Of a stretch of DNA of 64,000 nt, positions 19,926 to 28,036 are shown one piece after another. The DNA comes from Streptomyces sp. MMG1121 (lineage in GTDB: Bacteria > Actinomycetota > Actinomycetes > Streptomycetales > Streptomycetaceae). Both the position numbers and the translations under genes were made by a program. The number at the start of each line of letters is the position of its first letter. Within the stretch, counting starts at the first letter, position 1. The stretch lies in assembly GCF_001280015.1 (NCBI RefSeq), contig NZ_LGDV01000107.1, positions 1-64,000 on the forward strand, given 5' to 3'. The notes below the pieces were generated by a model. The model was not told where the DNA came from and searched no databases. It saw only the letters and a list, made by a program, of their open reading frames with translations.

Positions 19926-20281
19926 CCGGGAACGAGCCCTTTATCGCGGCTGTGAAGCCGCTGGTCGACGCCATGGGCGGGGAGATATGCGCGCCCGACG
20001 AGGCGGGCCCCGAGGACGTCGTCCTCGCCTGGGAGGGCGTCGACGTCGTCGGCGTACGCCTGCCCCAGCTCGCCGACTCCCTCGACCACATCCTCGCGGC
20101 CATGGAGCGCAGGCGGGGGCCGCTGGCCGATCTGGACCGCAGGACCAAGCAGGAGGTCGTACGTACGCTGGAAGCTCGCGGCGCCTTCGCCGTGCGGCAC
20201 GGCGTGGAGACCGTGGCCGGCGCGCTCGGCGTCAGCCGCTTCACGGTCTACAACTATCTCAACCGGGACAAGGGCGCCTGA
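19922..20281 (+). CDS. Small helix-turn-helix regulator
   Basis: 119 aa, starting in an ATGA overlap with the preceding gene. Residues ~78-115 form a C-terminal helix-turn-helix (GAFAVRHGVETVAGALGVSR then FTVYNYLN) of the Fis/PucR tail type. The N-terminal ~75 residues are acidic and helical with no recognised ligand domain. It sits immediately before the urate operon and a strong terminator, so it is a candidate local regulator, perhaps for the TTCAAC-N5-GTTGAC repeat downstream. Family assignment beyond the helix-turn-helix is uncertain. Confidence 0.7.
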   Translation: MTGNEPFIAAVKPLVDAMGGEICAPDEAGPEDVVLAWEGVDVVGVRLPQLADSLDHILAAMERRRGPLADLDRRTKQEVVRTLEARGAFAVRHGVETVAGALGVSRFTVYNYLNRDKGA

Positions 20282-20321
20282 TCGGCCACCTCGGACAGGG
20301 CAAGAGCGCCTGATCGGCCAA

Positions 20322-20347
20322 GGGGGCGGAGCGGTCGGACCGCCCCC
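20322..20347 (+). terminator. Terminator before the urate operon
   Basis: GGGGGCGG (20322-20329) pairs with CCGCCCCC (20340-20347). Just upstream the 15-mer GCGCCTGATCGGCCA occurs twice, so the end of the regulator gene appears to have been locally duplicated. Confidence 0.7.
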
Positions 20348-20375
20348 GGAACCGTTCTGCTTGTTACGCGGATTT

Positions 20376-20418
20376 TTCAACAAAGTGTTGACGTGGCGTT
20401 TCCGGGGGCGTTCACTAT
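20376..20418 (+). promoter_or_regulatory. uraD promoter with TTCAAC-N5-GTTGAC repeat
   Basis: TTCAACAAAGTGTTGAC (20376-20392) is a near-perfect inverted repeat whose right arm runs into a -35 TTGACG (20388-20393). A possible -10, CACTAT (20413-20418), follows at 19 bp. It differs by one base from the repeat at the catalase promoter. Confidence 0.55.
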
Positions 20419-20465
20419 CGGCAGCCCGTTCAGCACGAAGGCCGTTTCCGGCCACGGAGGCTCCC

Positions 20466-20978
20466 GTGACGACGACTTCCACGCCCCCGGGCCTGGCTCG
20501 GTTCAATCACCTGGAGGAGCGCGAGGCCCGCGCCGCCCTCCACGAGGCGTGTGCCTCCACCGAGTGGGCCCGGCGGCTGTCCGCCGCCCGCCCCTACGCC
20601 ACCGCGGAGGATCTCTACGCCGCCAGTGACGCCGCCATGGCCGAGCTGACCGCGGGGGACCTCCAGGAGGCGATGGCGGGACATCCGCCGATCGGGCGCC
20701 CCAAGCCCGGCGACCCCACCTCCGCCCGCGAGCAGCGCGGCATGGCCGGCGCCTCGGAGGAGCTCAGGACAGAGCTGCTGGAACTCAACCTGGCCTACCA
20801 GGAGAAGTTCGGGCATGTGTTCCTGATCTGCGCCACCGGCCGGACCGGCGAGCAGATGCGCGACGCGGTCAAGGAGCGGATCGGGAACTCGCCGGAGCAG
20901 GAGCGGGAGATCGTCCGCACCGAGCTGGGCAAGATCAACCGCATCCGACTGGCCCGACTCGTCGAAGAGGACGCCTGA
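20466..20978 (+). CDS. uraD: OHCU decarboxylase
   Basis: 170 aa. The GTG at 20466 was chosen for its GGAGG Shine-Dalgarno; a longer frame upstream is not credible because it would start inside the promoter. It decarboxylates 2-oxo-4-hydroxy-4-carboxy-5-ureidoimidazoline to S-allantoin, the last step of urate oxidation. The catalytic His is in AMAGHPPIGRP near residue 67. Further family segments are ACASTEWARRLSAARPY and KFGHVFLICATGRT, and the protein is entirely helical. It is the first gene of uraD-uraH-uricase, with gaps of only 4 and 6 nt. Confidence 0.95.
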   Translation: MTTTSTPPGLARFNHLEEREARAALHEACASTEWARRLSAARPYATAEDLYAASDAAMAELTAGDLQEAMAGHPPIGRPKPGDPTSAREQRGMAGASEELRTELLELNLAYQEKFGHVFLICATGRTGEQMRDAVKERIGNSPEQEREIVRTELGKINRIRLARLVEEDA

Positions 20979-20982
20979 CACC

Positions 20983-21375
20983 ATGAGCACCAGCACCACC
21001 GCCTCCGTGTCCACGCACATCCTGGACACCTCCATCGGCCGCCCCGCCGACGGTGTCGCCGTCCACCTCTCCGCCCGCGGCGGAAGAGAAGCGGACTGGC
21101 AGACGCTCGGCGGCTCGGCGACCGACGCCGACGGCCGGTGTAATGACCTGCCGGCCCTGCCGGAAGGCACCACGCACGTACGGCTCGACTTCGCCGTCGA
21201 GGCGTATTTCGAGAAGAAGCAAGCCGATGCGCAGCAGGACGCCCCCGCGAATCGGGACAGCGGTGCCGTGTTCTTCCCCGAGGTGGCGATCACCTTCGCC
21301 GTGAAGCCCGGGGAGCACTACCACGTGCCGCTGCTGCTCAACCCGTTCGGCTACTCCGTTTACCGAGGGAGCTAG
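20983..21375 (+). CDS. uraH: 5-Hydroxyisourate hydrolase (transthyretin-like)
   Basis: 130 aa, ATG 20983. It hydrolyses 5-hydroxyisourate, the uricase product, to OHCU. Signatures are the N-terminal STHILDTSIGRPA with the catalytic His, an internal HVRLDF segment, EHYHVPLLLNPFGYSVYRGS at the C-terminus with the second His, and the diagnostic YRGS tail. Length is typical of the tetrameric transthyretin-related family. It sits between uraD and uricase, which gives the whole three-step urate-to-allantoin set in one operon. Confidence 0.97.
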   Translation: MSTSTTASVSTHILDTSIGRPADGVAVHLSARGGREADWQTLGGSATDADGRCNDLPALPEGTTHVRLDFAVEAYFEKKQADAQQDAPANRDSGAVFFPEVAITFAVKPGEHYHVPLLLNPFGYSVYRGS

Positions 21376-21381
21376 CAGAAG

Positions 21382-22305
21382 ATGCCCACGATTCTGGGAC
21401 AGAACCAGTACGGCAAGGCCGAGAACCGAGTCGTAAAGATCACGCGGGACGGCGCCACCCACCACATCAAGGACCTCAACGTCTCCGTCGCTCTGAGCGG
21501 TGACATGGAGGAGGTCCACTACTCGGGCTCCAACGCCAACGTCCTGCCGACCGACACCACCAAGAACACGGTGTTCGCGTTCGCCAAGGAGCACGGCATC
21601 GAGTCCGCCGAGCAGTTCGGCATCCACCTCGCCCGCCACTTCGTCACCTCGCAGGAGCCGATCAAGACCGCGCGGATCCGGATCGAGGAGTACGCCTGGG
21701 AGCGGATCGAGACCTCCGACGCCAACTCCAAGTTCATCGGCGCGGACGAGGTCAAGCACTCGTTCGTGAAGAAGGGCCAGGAGACCCGCGTCACCCAGAT
21801 CACCTACGACGGTGAGACGTGGGAGGTCGTCTCGGGTCTGAAGGACCTGACGGTGATGAACTCGACCAACTCCGAGTTCTGGGGCTACGTCAAGGACAAG
21901 TACACCACCCTCCAGGAGGCGTACGACCGCATCCTGGCGACCTCGGTCTCCGCCCGCTGGCGGTTCAACTGGACCGACGACGAGCAGAAGATGCCCAACT
22001 GGGAGAAGTCCTACGAGCAGGTCAAGAAGCACATGCTCCAGGCCTTCGCCGAGACGTACTCCCTCTCCCTGCAGCAGACGCTGTACCAGATGGGCTCTCG
22101 GATCATCAACAACCGCGGCGAGATCGACGAGGTCCGCTTCTCGCTGCCGAACAAGCACCACTTCCTCGTCGACCTGGAGCCCTTCGGGCTCAAGAACGAC
22201 AACGAGGTCTACTTCGCCGCCGACCGGCCCTACGGCCTGATCGAGGCGACCGTCCTGCGGGACGGCTGCGAGCCGAAGATCCCGGTCGATCTGACCAACC
22301 TCTGA
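21382..22305 (+). CDS. Urate oxidase (uricase)
   Basis: 307 aa, ATG 21382. This cofactor-independent oxidase converts urate, O2 and water to 5-hydroxyisourate and H2O2. Landmarks are NQYGKAENRVVKITR (active-site Lys12), LPTDTTKNTVFAFAKEH (active-site Thr), FIGADEVKHSFVKKGQE, and MNSTNSEFWGYVKDKYTTL; the C-terminus is DLTNL. Length matches actinobacterial uricases such as that of Arthrobacter. Its peroxide product provides a reason for linking the nearby catalase to the same regulon. It is known as uox or pucL in different organisms. Confidence 0.97.
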   Translation: MPTILGQNQYGKAENRVVKITRDGATHHIKDLNVSVALSGDMEEVHYSGSNANVLPTDTTKNTVFAFAKEHGIESAEQFGIHLARHFVTSQEPIKTARIRIEEYAWERIETSDANSKFIGADEVKHSFVKKGQETRVTQITYDGETWEVVSGLKDLTVMNSTNSEFWGYVKDKYTTLQEAYDRILATSVSARWRFNWTDDEQKMPNWEKSYEQVKKHMLQAFAETYSLSLQQTLYQMGSRIINNRGEIDEVRFSLPNKHHFLVDLEPFGLKNDNEVYFAADRPYGLIEATVLRDGCEPKIPVDLTNL

Positions 22306-22317
22306 CGCGGGACGCGC

Positions 22318-22347
22318 GTCCCCGGTCCCGCCGCCCGGACCGGGGAC
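22318..22347 (+). terminator. Hairpin between uricase and permease
   Basis: An 11-bp perfect stem (22318-22328 with 22337-22347, 8-nt loop) lies in the 64-nt gap. It may reduce read-through from uricase into the permease gene. Confidence 0.6.
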
Positions 22348-22369
22348 ACGCCACACCGGAGGGAACGAA

Positions 22370-23782
22370 ATGGCACAGCCTGCGAAGGGGCCCGACACGG
22401 CCCCGTGTTCCACCCAGCCGGTGCACACCGAGGACGCCGTCACGTCCGTGCACCCGGTGGACGAGAAGCTCCACCTGACGCGGCTCGTCCCCGCCGCACT
22501 GCAGCACATCGCCGCCATGTACGCGGGCGTTGTCACTCCTCCGCTCATCATCGGCCAGGCCTGCGGACTCGACATCGCGGCCCGCACCCGGCTCATCGCC
22601 GCGAGCCTGCTCATCGCGGGCGTCGCGACCATCCTGCAGACCATCGGCGTCAAGGGCTTCGTCGGCAACCGGCTGCCCTTCGTCAACGCCGCCTCCTCCG
22701 CGGGCATCGCCCCGATCCTCGCGATCGCCGAGACCAACGACAAGGGGCACCAACTCCCCGCCGTCTACGGCGCGGTGATGGTCGCGGGCGCCTTCTGTCT
22801 CGCCGTCGGCCCGTTCTTCGGACGGCTGCTGCGCTTCTTCCCGCCCCTGGTCACCGGCGTCGTCATCACGCTGATCGGCGTCACCCTGATGCCGGTCCCG
22901 GTGAGCTGGGCCCAGGGTGGTGACAAGACCGCCCCCGACTTCGGCGCGATGAACCACCTCGCGCTCGCCGGGTTCACCCTCGCCGTCATCCTGCTGATCC
23001 AGCGCTTCGGCCGCGGCTTCGTCAAGCAGGTCGCCCTGCTGTTCGGACTGCTCATCGGCACCCTGGCCGCCATCCCGTTCGGCATGGCGGACTTCAGCGC
23101 CCTGAAGTCCGCGCCCGTCGCCGCGCTGCCGACTCCGTTCGCCTTCGGCTCGCCCGAGTTCCAGCCCGCGGCCGTCCTGTCGCTGTGCATCGTCATGCTG
23201 GTCCTCATGACCGAGTCCAGCGCCGGCATGCTGGCGCTCGGCGAGATCTGCGACCGCCGCACCGACGCGAGGACCATCACCCGCGGTCTGCGCACCGACG
23301 GCATCGCCACCCTGATCGGCCCCGTCTTCGGCGGCTTCCCCACCTCCGCCTTCGCCCAGAACGTCGGCGTCGTCTCCCTCACCCGGGTGCGCAGCCGCTA
23401 CGTCGTCGCCGTCGCCGGCGCCGCCCTGCTCGTCCTGGGTGCCTTCCCGGTCCTCGGCGCGGTCGTCTCGCTGGTCCCCATGCCGGTCCTCGGCGGTGCG
23501 GGCATCGTCCTGTTCGGCTCGATCGCCGTCAGCGGCATCCGTACGCTGTCGGAGGCGGGGCTGGACGACAGCTCCAACATCATCCTGGTGGCCGTCGCGC
23601 TCGGCGCGGGCATCATCCCGCTGGCCGCGCCGACGTTCTACGCCGAGTTCCCGGCCTGGGCACAGACCGTGCTCGGCTCCGGCATCAGCGCGGGCGCGCT
23701 CGCCGCCGTCCTGCTCAATCTGTTCTTCCATCATCTCGGCACCCGGAGCCGCCAACCGGCCCCGGCACTCAAATCCTCCTAG
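22370..23782 (+). CDS. NCS2 nucleobase:cation symporter (urate/xanthine permease)
   Basis: 470 aa, ATG 22370 with GGAGGGAACG upstream. A ~45-residue hydrophilic N-terminus precedes about 12-14 TM segments. The family pattern is clear: LQHIAAMYAGVVTPPLIIGQ (TM1 QH motif), NRLPFVNAASSAGIAPIL, FFPPLVTGVVITLIG, MTESSAGMLALGEI (NCS2 signature Glu) and GGFPTSAFAQNVGVVSLTR (TM10 region). It sits directly behind the urate operon, so urate or xanthine import is the likely role. It is paralogous to the permease at 25667, with which it shares HPVDEKL and much of the core. Confidence 0.93.
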   Translation: MAQPAKGPDTAPCSTQPVHTEDAVTSVHPVDEKLHLTRLVPAALQHIAAMYAGVVTPPLIIGQACGLDIAARTRLIAASLLIAGVATILQTIGVKGFVGNRLPFVNAASSAGIAPILAIAETNDKGHQLPAVYGAVMVAGAFCLAVGPFFGRLLRFFPPLVTGVVITLIGVTLMPVPVSWAQGGDKTAPDFGAMNHLALAGFTLAVILLIQRFGRGFVKQVALLFGLLIGTLAAIPFGMADFSALKSAPVAALPTPFAFGSPEFQPAAVLSLCIVMLVLMTESSAGMLALGEICDRRTDARTITRGLRTDGIATLIGPVFGGFPTSAFAQNVGVVSLTRVRSRYVVAVAGAALLVLGAFPVLGAVVSLVPMPVLGGAGIVLFGSIAVSGIRTLSEAGLDDSSNIILVAVALGAGIIPLAAPTFYAEFPAWAQTVLGSGISAGALAAVLLNLFFHHLGTRSRQPAPALKSS

Positions 23783-23851
23783 GGTCCTGCCGTGCCCTTC
23801 CCGTGGAAACTCCCCGTCCCACGGGCCGCCACTGAAAGACAAGGAAGCACC

Positions 23852-25237
23852 ATGGCGCCATCGGCAGCCCAGCGCATCGTCATCGAGAACTGTGCCATCG
23901 CGACCGTGGACGCGGGCGACACCGAGTACGCCTCGGGGCACCTGGTCCTCGCCGACAACCGGATCGAGTCCGTCGGCGCGGGCCAGGCCCCCCGAGGACT
24001 GGAGAACGTGGTGCGCCGGATCGACGCGAGCGGCCATCTGGCCACGCCCGGTCTGGTCAACACCCACCACCACTTCTACCAGTGGATCACCCGGGGTCTG
24101 GCCACCGACCACAACCTGTTCAACTGGCTCGTCGCGCTCTACCCCACCTGGGCGCGCATCGATGAGCAGATGACCCATGTGGCCGCGCAGGGCTCCCTCG
24201 CCATGATGGCCCGCGGCGGCGTCACCACCGCCATGGACCACCACTACGTCTACCCGCACGGCTCCGGCGACCTGTCCGGTTCGATCATCCGGGCCGCCGC
24301 CGAGATGGGCGTCCGCTTCACGCTGGCCCGCGGGTCGATGGACCGCAGCGAGAAGGACGGCGGCCTGCCGCCGGACTTCGCCGTCGAGACGCTGGAGGGC
24401 GCGCTCGCCGCCACCGAGGAGACCGTCAAGCAGCACCACGACGCCTCCTTCGACGCCATGACCCAGGTGGCGGTCGCCCCGTGCTCGCCGTTCTCCGTCT
24501 CCACCGAACTCCTGCGTGAGGGTGCTCAGTTGGCCCGCCGCCTCGGCGTACGGCTGCACACCCACGGCTCGGAGACCGTGGAGGAGGAGAAGTTCTGCCA
24601 CGAGCTGTTCGGCATGGGCCCGACCGACTACTTCGAGTCCACCGGCTGGCTCGGCGAGGACGTGTGGATGGCGCACTGCGTCCACATGAACGACTCCGAC
24701 ATCGCCGCCTTCGCCCGGACCAAGACCGGTGTCGCGCACTGCCCGTCCTCCAACGCCCGCCTCGCGGCCGGCATCGCCCGCGTCCCCGACATGCTCCGGG
24801 CGGGCGTCCCGGTCGGCCTCGGCGTCGACGGCACCGCCTCCAACGAGTCCGGCGAACTCCACACCGAACTGCGCAACGCCCTGCTGATCAACCGCCTCGG
24901 CGCCCACCGCGAGGCCGCGCTGAACGCCCGCCAGGCGCTGCGGCTCGGCACGTTCGGCGGCGCCCAGGTGCTCGGCCGCGCCGAGCAGATCGGCTCGCTG
25001 GAGGCCGGCAAGCTGGCCGACGTGGTGCTGTGGAAGATGGACACGCTCGCCCACGCCTCCATCGCCGACCCGGTCACCGCGCTGGTCTTCGGCGCGGCGG
25101 CGCCGGTCACCGCGTCCTTCGTCAACGGCCGGCAGATCGTGGACAACGACCGCCTGGTCACCGTCGACGAGGACGCCATCGCCCGCTCCACCCGCGAGGA
25201 GGCCCAGCGCCTCGCCCGGATCGCCGCTCAGGCCTGA
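23852..25237 (+). CDS. Amidohydrolase, 8-oxoguanine/guanine deaminase type
   Basis: 461 aa. The ATG at 23852 follows AAGGAAG. It belongs to the amidohydrolase superfamily, cytosine/guanine-deaminase branch: metal-binding HxH in VNTHHHFYQW near 67-71, VRLHTHGSETVEEE (metal His plus catalytic Glu), MAHCVHMND, and the final metal Asp in GLGVDGTASNE. The sequence resembles 8-oxoguanine deaminases, which convert 8-oxoguanine to urate. Position between two NCS2 permeases and after uricase supports a role feeding urate into the operon. Guanine or another purine analogue is possible. Confidence 0.82.
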   Translation: MAPSAAQRIVIENCAIATVDAGDTEYASGHLVLADNRIESVGAGQAPRGLENVVRRIDASGHLATPGLVNTHHHFYQWITRGLATDHNLFNWLVALYPTWARIDEQMTHVAAQGSLAMMARGGVTTAMDHHYVYPHGSGDLSGSIIRAAAEMGVRFTLARGSMDRSEKDGGLPPDFAVETLEGALAATEETVKQHHDASFDAMTQVAVAPCSPFSVSTELLREGAQLARRLGVRLHTHGSETVEEEKFCHELFGMGPTDYFESTGWLGEDVWMAHCVHMNDSDIAAFARTKTGVAHCPSSNARLAAGIARVPDMLRAGVPVGLGVDGTASNESGELHTELRNALLINRLGAHREAALNARQALRLGTFGGAQVLGRAEQIGSLEAGKLADVVLWKMDTLAHASIADPVTALVFGAAAPVTASFVNGRQIVDNDRLVTVDEDAIARSTREEAQRLARIAAQA

Positions 25238-25274
25238 TCCACCCCGCACTCCGGCGAGCCGGTCCCGCACTGGA

Positions 25275-25450
25275 CCGGCCCGCCGGGAAACCCGGCGGCC
25301 GGCCCCTCGTACGCCCGGCCCGCCGGAAGACTCGGCGGCCGTCCTCGCAGTCGGCCCGCCAAAACGGTTCGTCGGCTGTCCTCGCGGGCGGTCCGCCGAA
25401 TGGTTCGGCCGTCGCCTCGTCGGACGGCTTGCCGGAAGACTCCGGCCGGG
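25275..25450. repeat. Imperfect ~37-bp tandem repeats, each with a hairpin
   Basis: About 4.7 diverged units (from 25275, 25315, 25352, 25389 and 25426) each contain a CCGCC...GGCGG-type inverted repeat such as GCCGGAAGACTCGGC. They fill most of the 429-bp gap between the deaminase and the second permease. The remainder (25451-25666) has no recognised gene; it holds CGTTCCGGGGTGTGTG / CACACGCCCCGGAACG, a further inverted repeat near 25501-25540. Confidence 0.6.
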
Positions 25451-25666
25451 AGGGACGGCTCCCGGCCGGGACCGTGGACCCGAGCGGGGTTCACGGCAGC
25501 CGTTCCGGGGTGTGTGTGGACGCACACGCCCCGGAACGGTCACCCCACCACCCCACGCCGCTCGACCGCTCAAGTGCCACCCCCGTCACGGTCCCGCACG
25601 ACCGCCCGCACCACCTCCATGAAACCCACGTCGAAGACGACGTGTTACCCGTCCGGAGGAGCCGCC

Positions 25667-27034
25667 GTGACCGCCCATCCTGTCGACGAAAAACTCCCCG
25701 CCCTGAAAATGGCGACCAGCGGCCTGCAGCACGTGGCCGCCATGTACGCGGGAGTCGTCGCACCACCCCTGATCGTCGGCGCGGCCGTAGGCCTGTCCGG
25801 CACCGACCTGACCTTCCTCACCGGAGCCTGTCTCTTCACCGCCGGGCTCGCCACCTTCCTGCAGACCCTCGGCTTCTGGAAGATCGGCGCCCGACTTCCC
25901 TTCGTCAACGGCGTCACCTTCGCCGGCGTCGCCCCCATGACGGCCATCGTCACCTCCGCCAAGGACAAGTCCGACGCCCTGCCGATGATCTTCGGCGCGG
26001 TCATCGTCGCGGGCGTCCTCGGCTTCATCGCCGCCCCCTTCTTCAGCAAGGCCGTCCGCTTCTTCCCGCCGGTCGTCACGGGCTCGGTCATCACCCTGAT
26101 CGGTGTCTCCCTGCTGCCCGTGGCCTTCGGCTGGGCCCAGGGTCCCGACCCCACGGCGAGCGACTACGGTTCGACGACCAACCTCACCCTCGCCGGCGCC
26201 ACCCTCCTGATCGTCCTGCTGCTGCGCCGCTTCACCCGGGGCTTCGTCAAGCAGATCGCGGTTCTGCTCGGCCTCGTCATCGGCACGCTCATCGCCATAC
26301 CGTTCGGCGCCACGGACTTCGGCCCCGTCGCCCACGCCGACGTCGTCGGCTTCCCGACCCCGTTCCACTTCGGCGCCCCGACGTTCCACATCGCCGCGAT
26401 CCTGTCGATGTGCGTGGTGATGGTCGTCTCCATGACGGAGTCGACCGCCGACATGCTCGCCCTCGGCGAGATCGTCGAACGCCCCTCCGACGAGAAGGTC
26501 ATCGCGGCCGGCCTGCGCGCCGACACCCTCGGCTCGGCGCTCAGCCCGTTCTTCAACGGCTTCATGTGCAGCGCGTTCGCGCAGAACATCGGCCTCGTGG
26601 CCATGACGAAGATCCGCAGCCGCTTCGTCGTCGCCGTGGGCGGCGGCTTCCTGGTCCTGATGGGCCTGTGCCCGATGGCCGCCTCGCTCATCGCGGTCGT
26701 CCCCCGCCCGGTCCTCGGCGGCGCCGGCGTGGTCCTGTTCGGCTCGGTCGCCGCGAGCGGTATCCAGACCCTCGTCCGGGCCGGCCTGGAGAAGGACAAC
26801 AACGTCCTGATCGTCGCCGTCTCCCTCGCCGTCGGCATCATCCCGATCACCACGCCGGACTTCTACCACGCCTTCCCGGAGACCGCGAGGATCGTCCTGG
26901 ACTCGGGCATCTCCACCGGCTGCGTCGCCGCCGTCCTGCTCAACCTCGTCTTCAACCACCTCGGCAGGAGCCAGGACGCCGAGGACGTCACGCACCCGAT
27001 GGAGGCGGGCCAGGAACTCACGCCCACACACTGA
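25667..27034 (+). CDS. Second NCS2 nucleobase permease
   Basis: 455 aa. The GTG at 25667 was chosen for its GGAGGA Shine-Dalgarno six bases upstream; an in-frame ATG at 25619 would add a non-conserved leader. It has the same NCS2 pattern as the protein at 22370: LQHVAAMYAGVVAPPLIVG, ARLPFVNGVTFAGVAPM, FFPPVVTGSVITLIGVSLLP, MTESTADMLALGEIV and FMCSAFAQNIGLVAMTK. The two probably arose by duplication and may divide xanthine, urate or guanine uptake. The long repeat-rich gap upstream suggests it has its own promoter. Confidence 0.92.
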   Translation: MTAHPVDEKLPALKMATSGLQHVAAMYAGVVAPPLIVGAAVGLSGTDLTFLTGACLFTAGLATFLQTLGFWKIGARLPFVNGVTFAGVAPMTAIVTSAKDKSDALPMIFGAVIVAGVLGFIAAPFFSKAVRFFPPVVTGSVITLIGVSLLPVAFGWAQGPDPTASDYGSTTNLTLAGATLLIVLLLRRFTRGFVKQIAVLLGLVIGTLIAIPFGATDFGPVAHADVVGFPTPFHFGAPTFHIAAILSMCVVMVVSMTESTADMLALGEIVERPSDEKVIAAGLRADTLGSALSPFFNGFMCSAFAQNIGLVAMTKIRSRFVVAVGGGFLVLMGLCPMAASLIAVVPRPVLGGAGVVLFGSVAASGIQTLVRAGLEKDNNVLIVAVSLAVGIIPITTPDFYHAFPETARIVLDSGISTGCVAAVLLNLVFNHLGRSQDAEDVTHPMEAGQELTPTH

Positions 27035-27042
27035 GAAGCGAT

Positions 27043-27101
27043 GCGCCGTCGTGTGCGGCGGGCGGGACCCATGAACCCTCGCCCTCGCCGCGCACGGCGC
27101 G
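27043..27101. terminator. Hairpin between convergent permease and araC genes
   Basis: GCGCCGT...GTGCGGCG (27043-27060) pairs imperfectly with CGCCGCGCACGGCGC (27086-27100). It lies between two convergent genes and could end both transcripts. Confidence 0.45.
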
Positions 27102-27120
27102 CTCACCCGGTACTGCGGCC

Positions 27121-27942
27121 TCAACCAGCTGTCCGTACCGACCCGCGAGGCGCCGACTGGCAGGGTGTCAGGGCGGGCAGCCGGCCGGTGAAGTACGAAC
27201 GTGGCGGGACGCCCATCAGGGCGCGGAAGTCGGACGTCATGTGCGACTGGTCGAAGTAGCCCGTGGCGGCGGCGAGTTGGGACCAGGGGGCGTGTCCGGC
27301 CCGGGTGAGGACCGTGCGGACGCGGTCGATGCGGGCGTAGTGCTTGGGGGAGACCCCGACGCCCTCGGCGAACAGATTGCGCAACTGCCGTTCGCTGACG
27401 GCCAGTTCCCGGGCCACGTCGCGCACCTGCGCCGGCGTCCGATCCGGCCGGACCGACAGCGCGTCGACGCCCGCCCGCACCAGCGCCGTACGGGCCGGGT
27501 CCACGACGGCCGACAGCAGCTCGGGGAGTGCCCCGGCGAGGTACGGCACCGCCTCCCGCGGGTCCAGCCGGCCCAGCCCGGCCGCGAGCCGGCGGGGCAG
27601 CGCGCCCGGCAGCTCCTCCAACGGGACGGCCCGGCCGACCAGTTCGGCGGCCCGGACACCCAGCAGCGGACGGGCCATGCCCGGCGTCAGACGCAGCTCG
27701 ACACAGCGGACATGGGTCTTGCCCTCGTGGTACGAGGCCCGCACCTGCGGCCCGCAGGCGAGCACGTCGCGCCGTCCGTCCGCCCCCACCCGCAGCACCA
27801 CCCTGGTGACCGCGGTGGGCAGGTGCACAAAGGGCTTGTCGGCGGGTTCGGCGAGCGACACGGACAGCGTGCGCACCCCGGCGATCCAGGGGCGCAGGAC
27901 CTCGGGCGTGGTCAGGGCCTGCTCGGCGATGGCGTTCGGCAT
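27121..27942 (-). CDS. AraC-family transcriptional regulator
   Basis: 273 aa. The ATG at 27942 (MPNAIAEQALTTPE) was chosen over upstream in-frame codons that would run into the divergent gene's promoter. An N-terminal effector region is followed by a C-terminal pair of helix-turn-helices at ~165-255: VRDVARELAVSERQLRNLFAE, then the conserved ATGYFDQSHMTSDFRALMGVPP. It is divergent from an NmrA-like NAD(P)-binding protein, a common pairing in which the AraC protein controls the neighbour. The ligand is unknown. Confidence 0.88.
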   Translation of the reverse strand: MPNAIAEQALTTPEVLRPWIAGVRTLSVSLAEPADKPFVHLPTAVTRVVLRVGADGRRDVLACGPQVRASYHEGKTHVRCVELRLTPGMARPLLGVRAAELVGRAVPLEELPGALPRRLAAGLGRLDPREAVPYLAGALPELLSAVVDPARTALVRAGVDALSVRPDRTPAQVRDVARELAVSERQLRNLFAEGVGVSPKHYARIDRVRTVLTRAGHAPWSQLAAATGYFDQSHMTSDFRALMGVPPRSYFTGRLPALTPCQSAPRGSVRTAG

Positions 27943-28036
27943 CACTCCACGGTAAGTCGCCGCAACTGCTTCCGGGCGGGCGAACCGTGCCGGAATTTCC
28001 AAGAGACACCCGCCGCCTCGCGCCATCGTGGACGCC

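Noticed and set aside
20354..20368. AllR-type site upstream of uraD (TTCTGCTTGTTACGC)
   Set aside because: The left half equals that of the allR site, but the right half (TACGC) does not match GGAA, and no partner lies at 21 bp.
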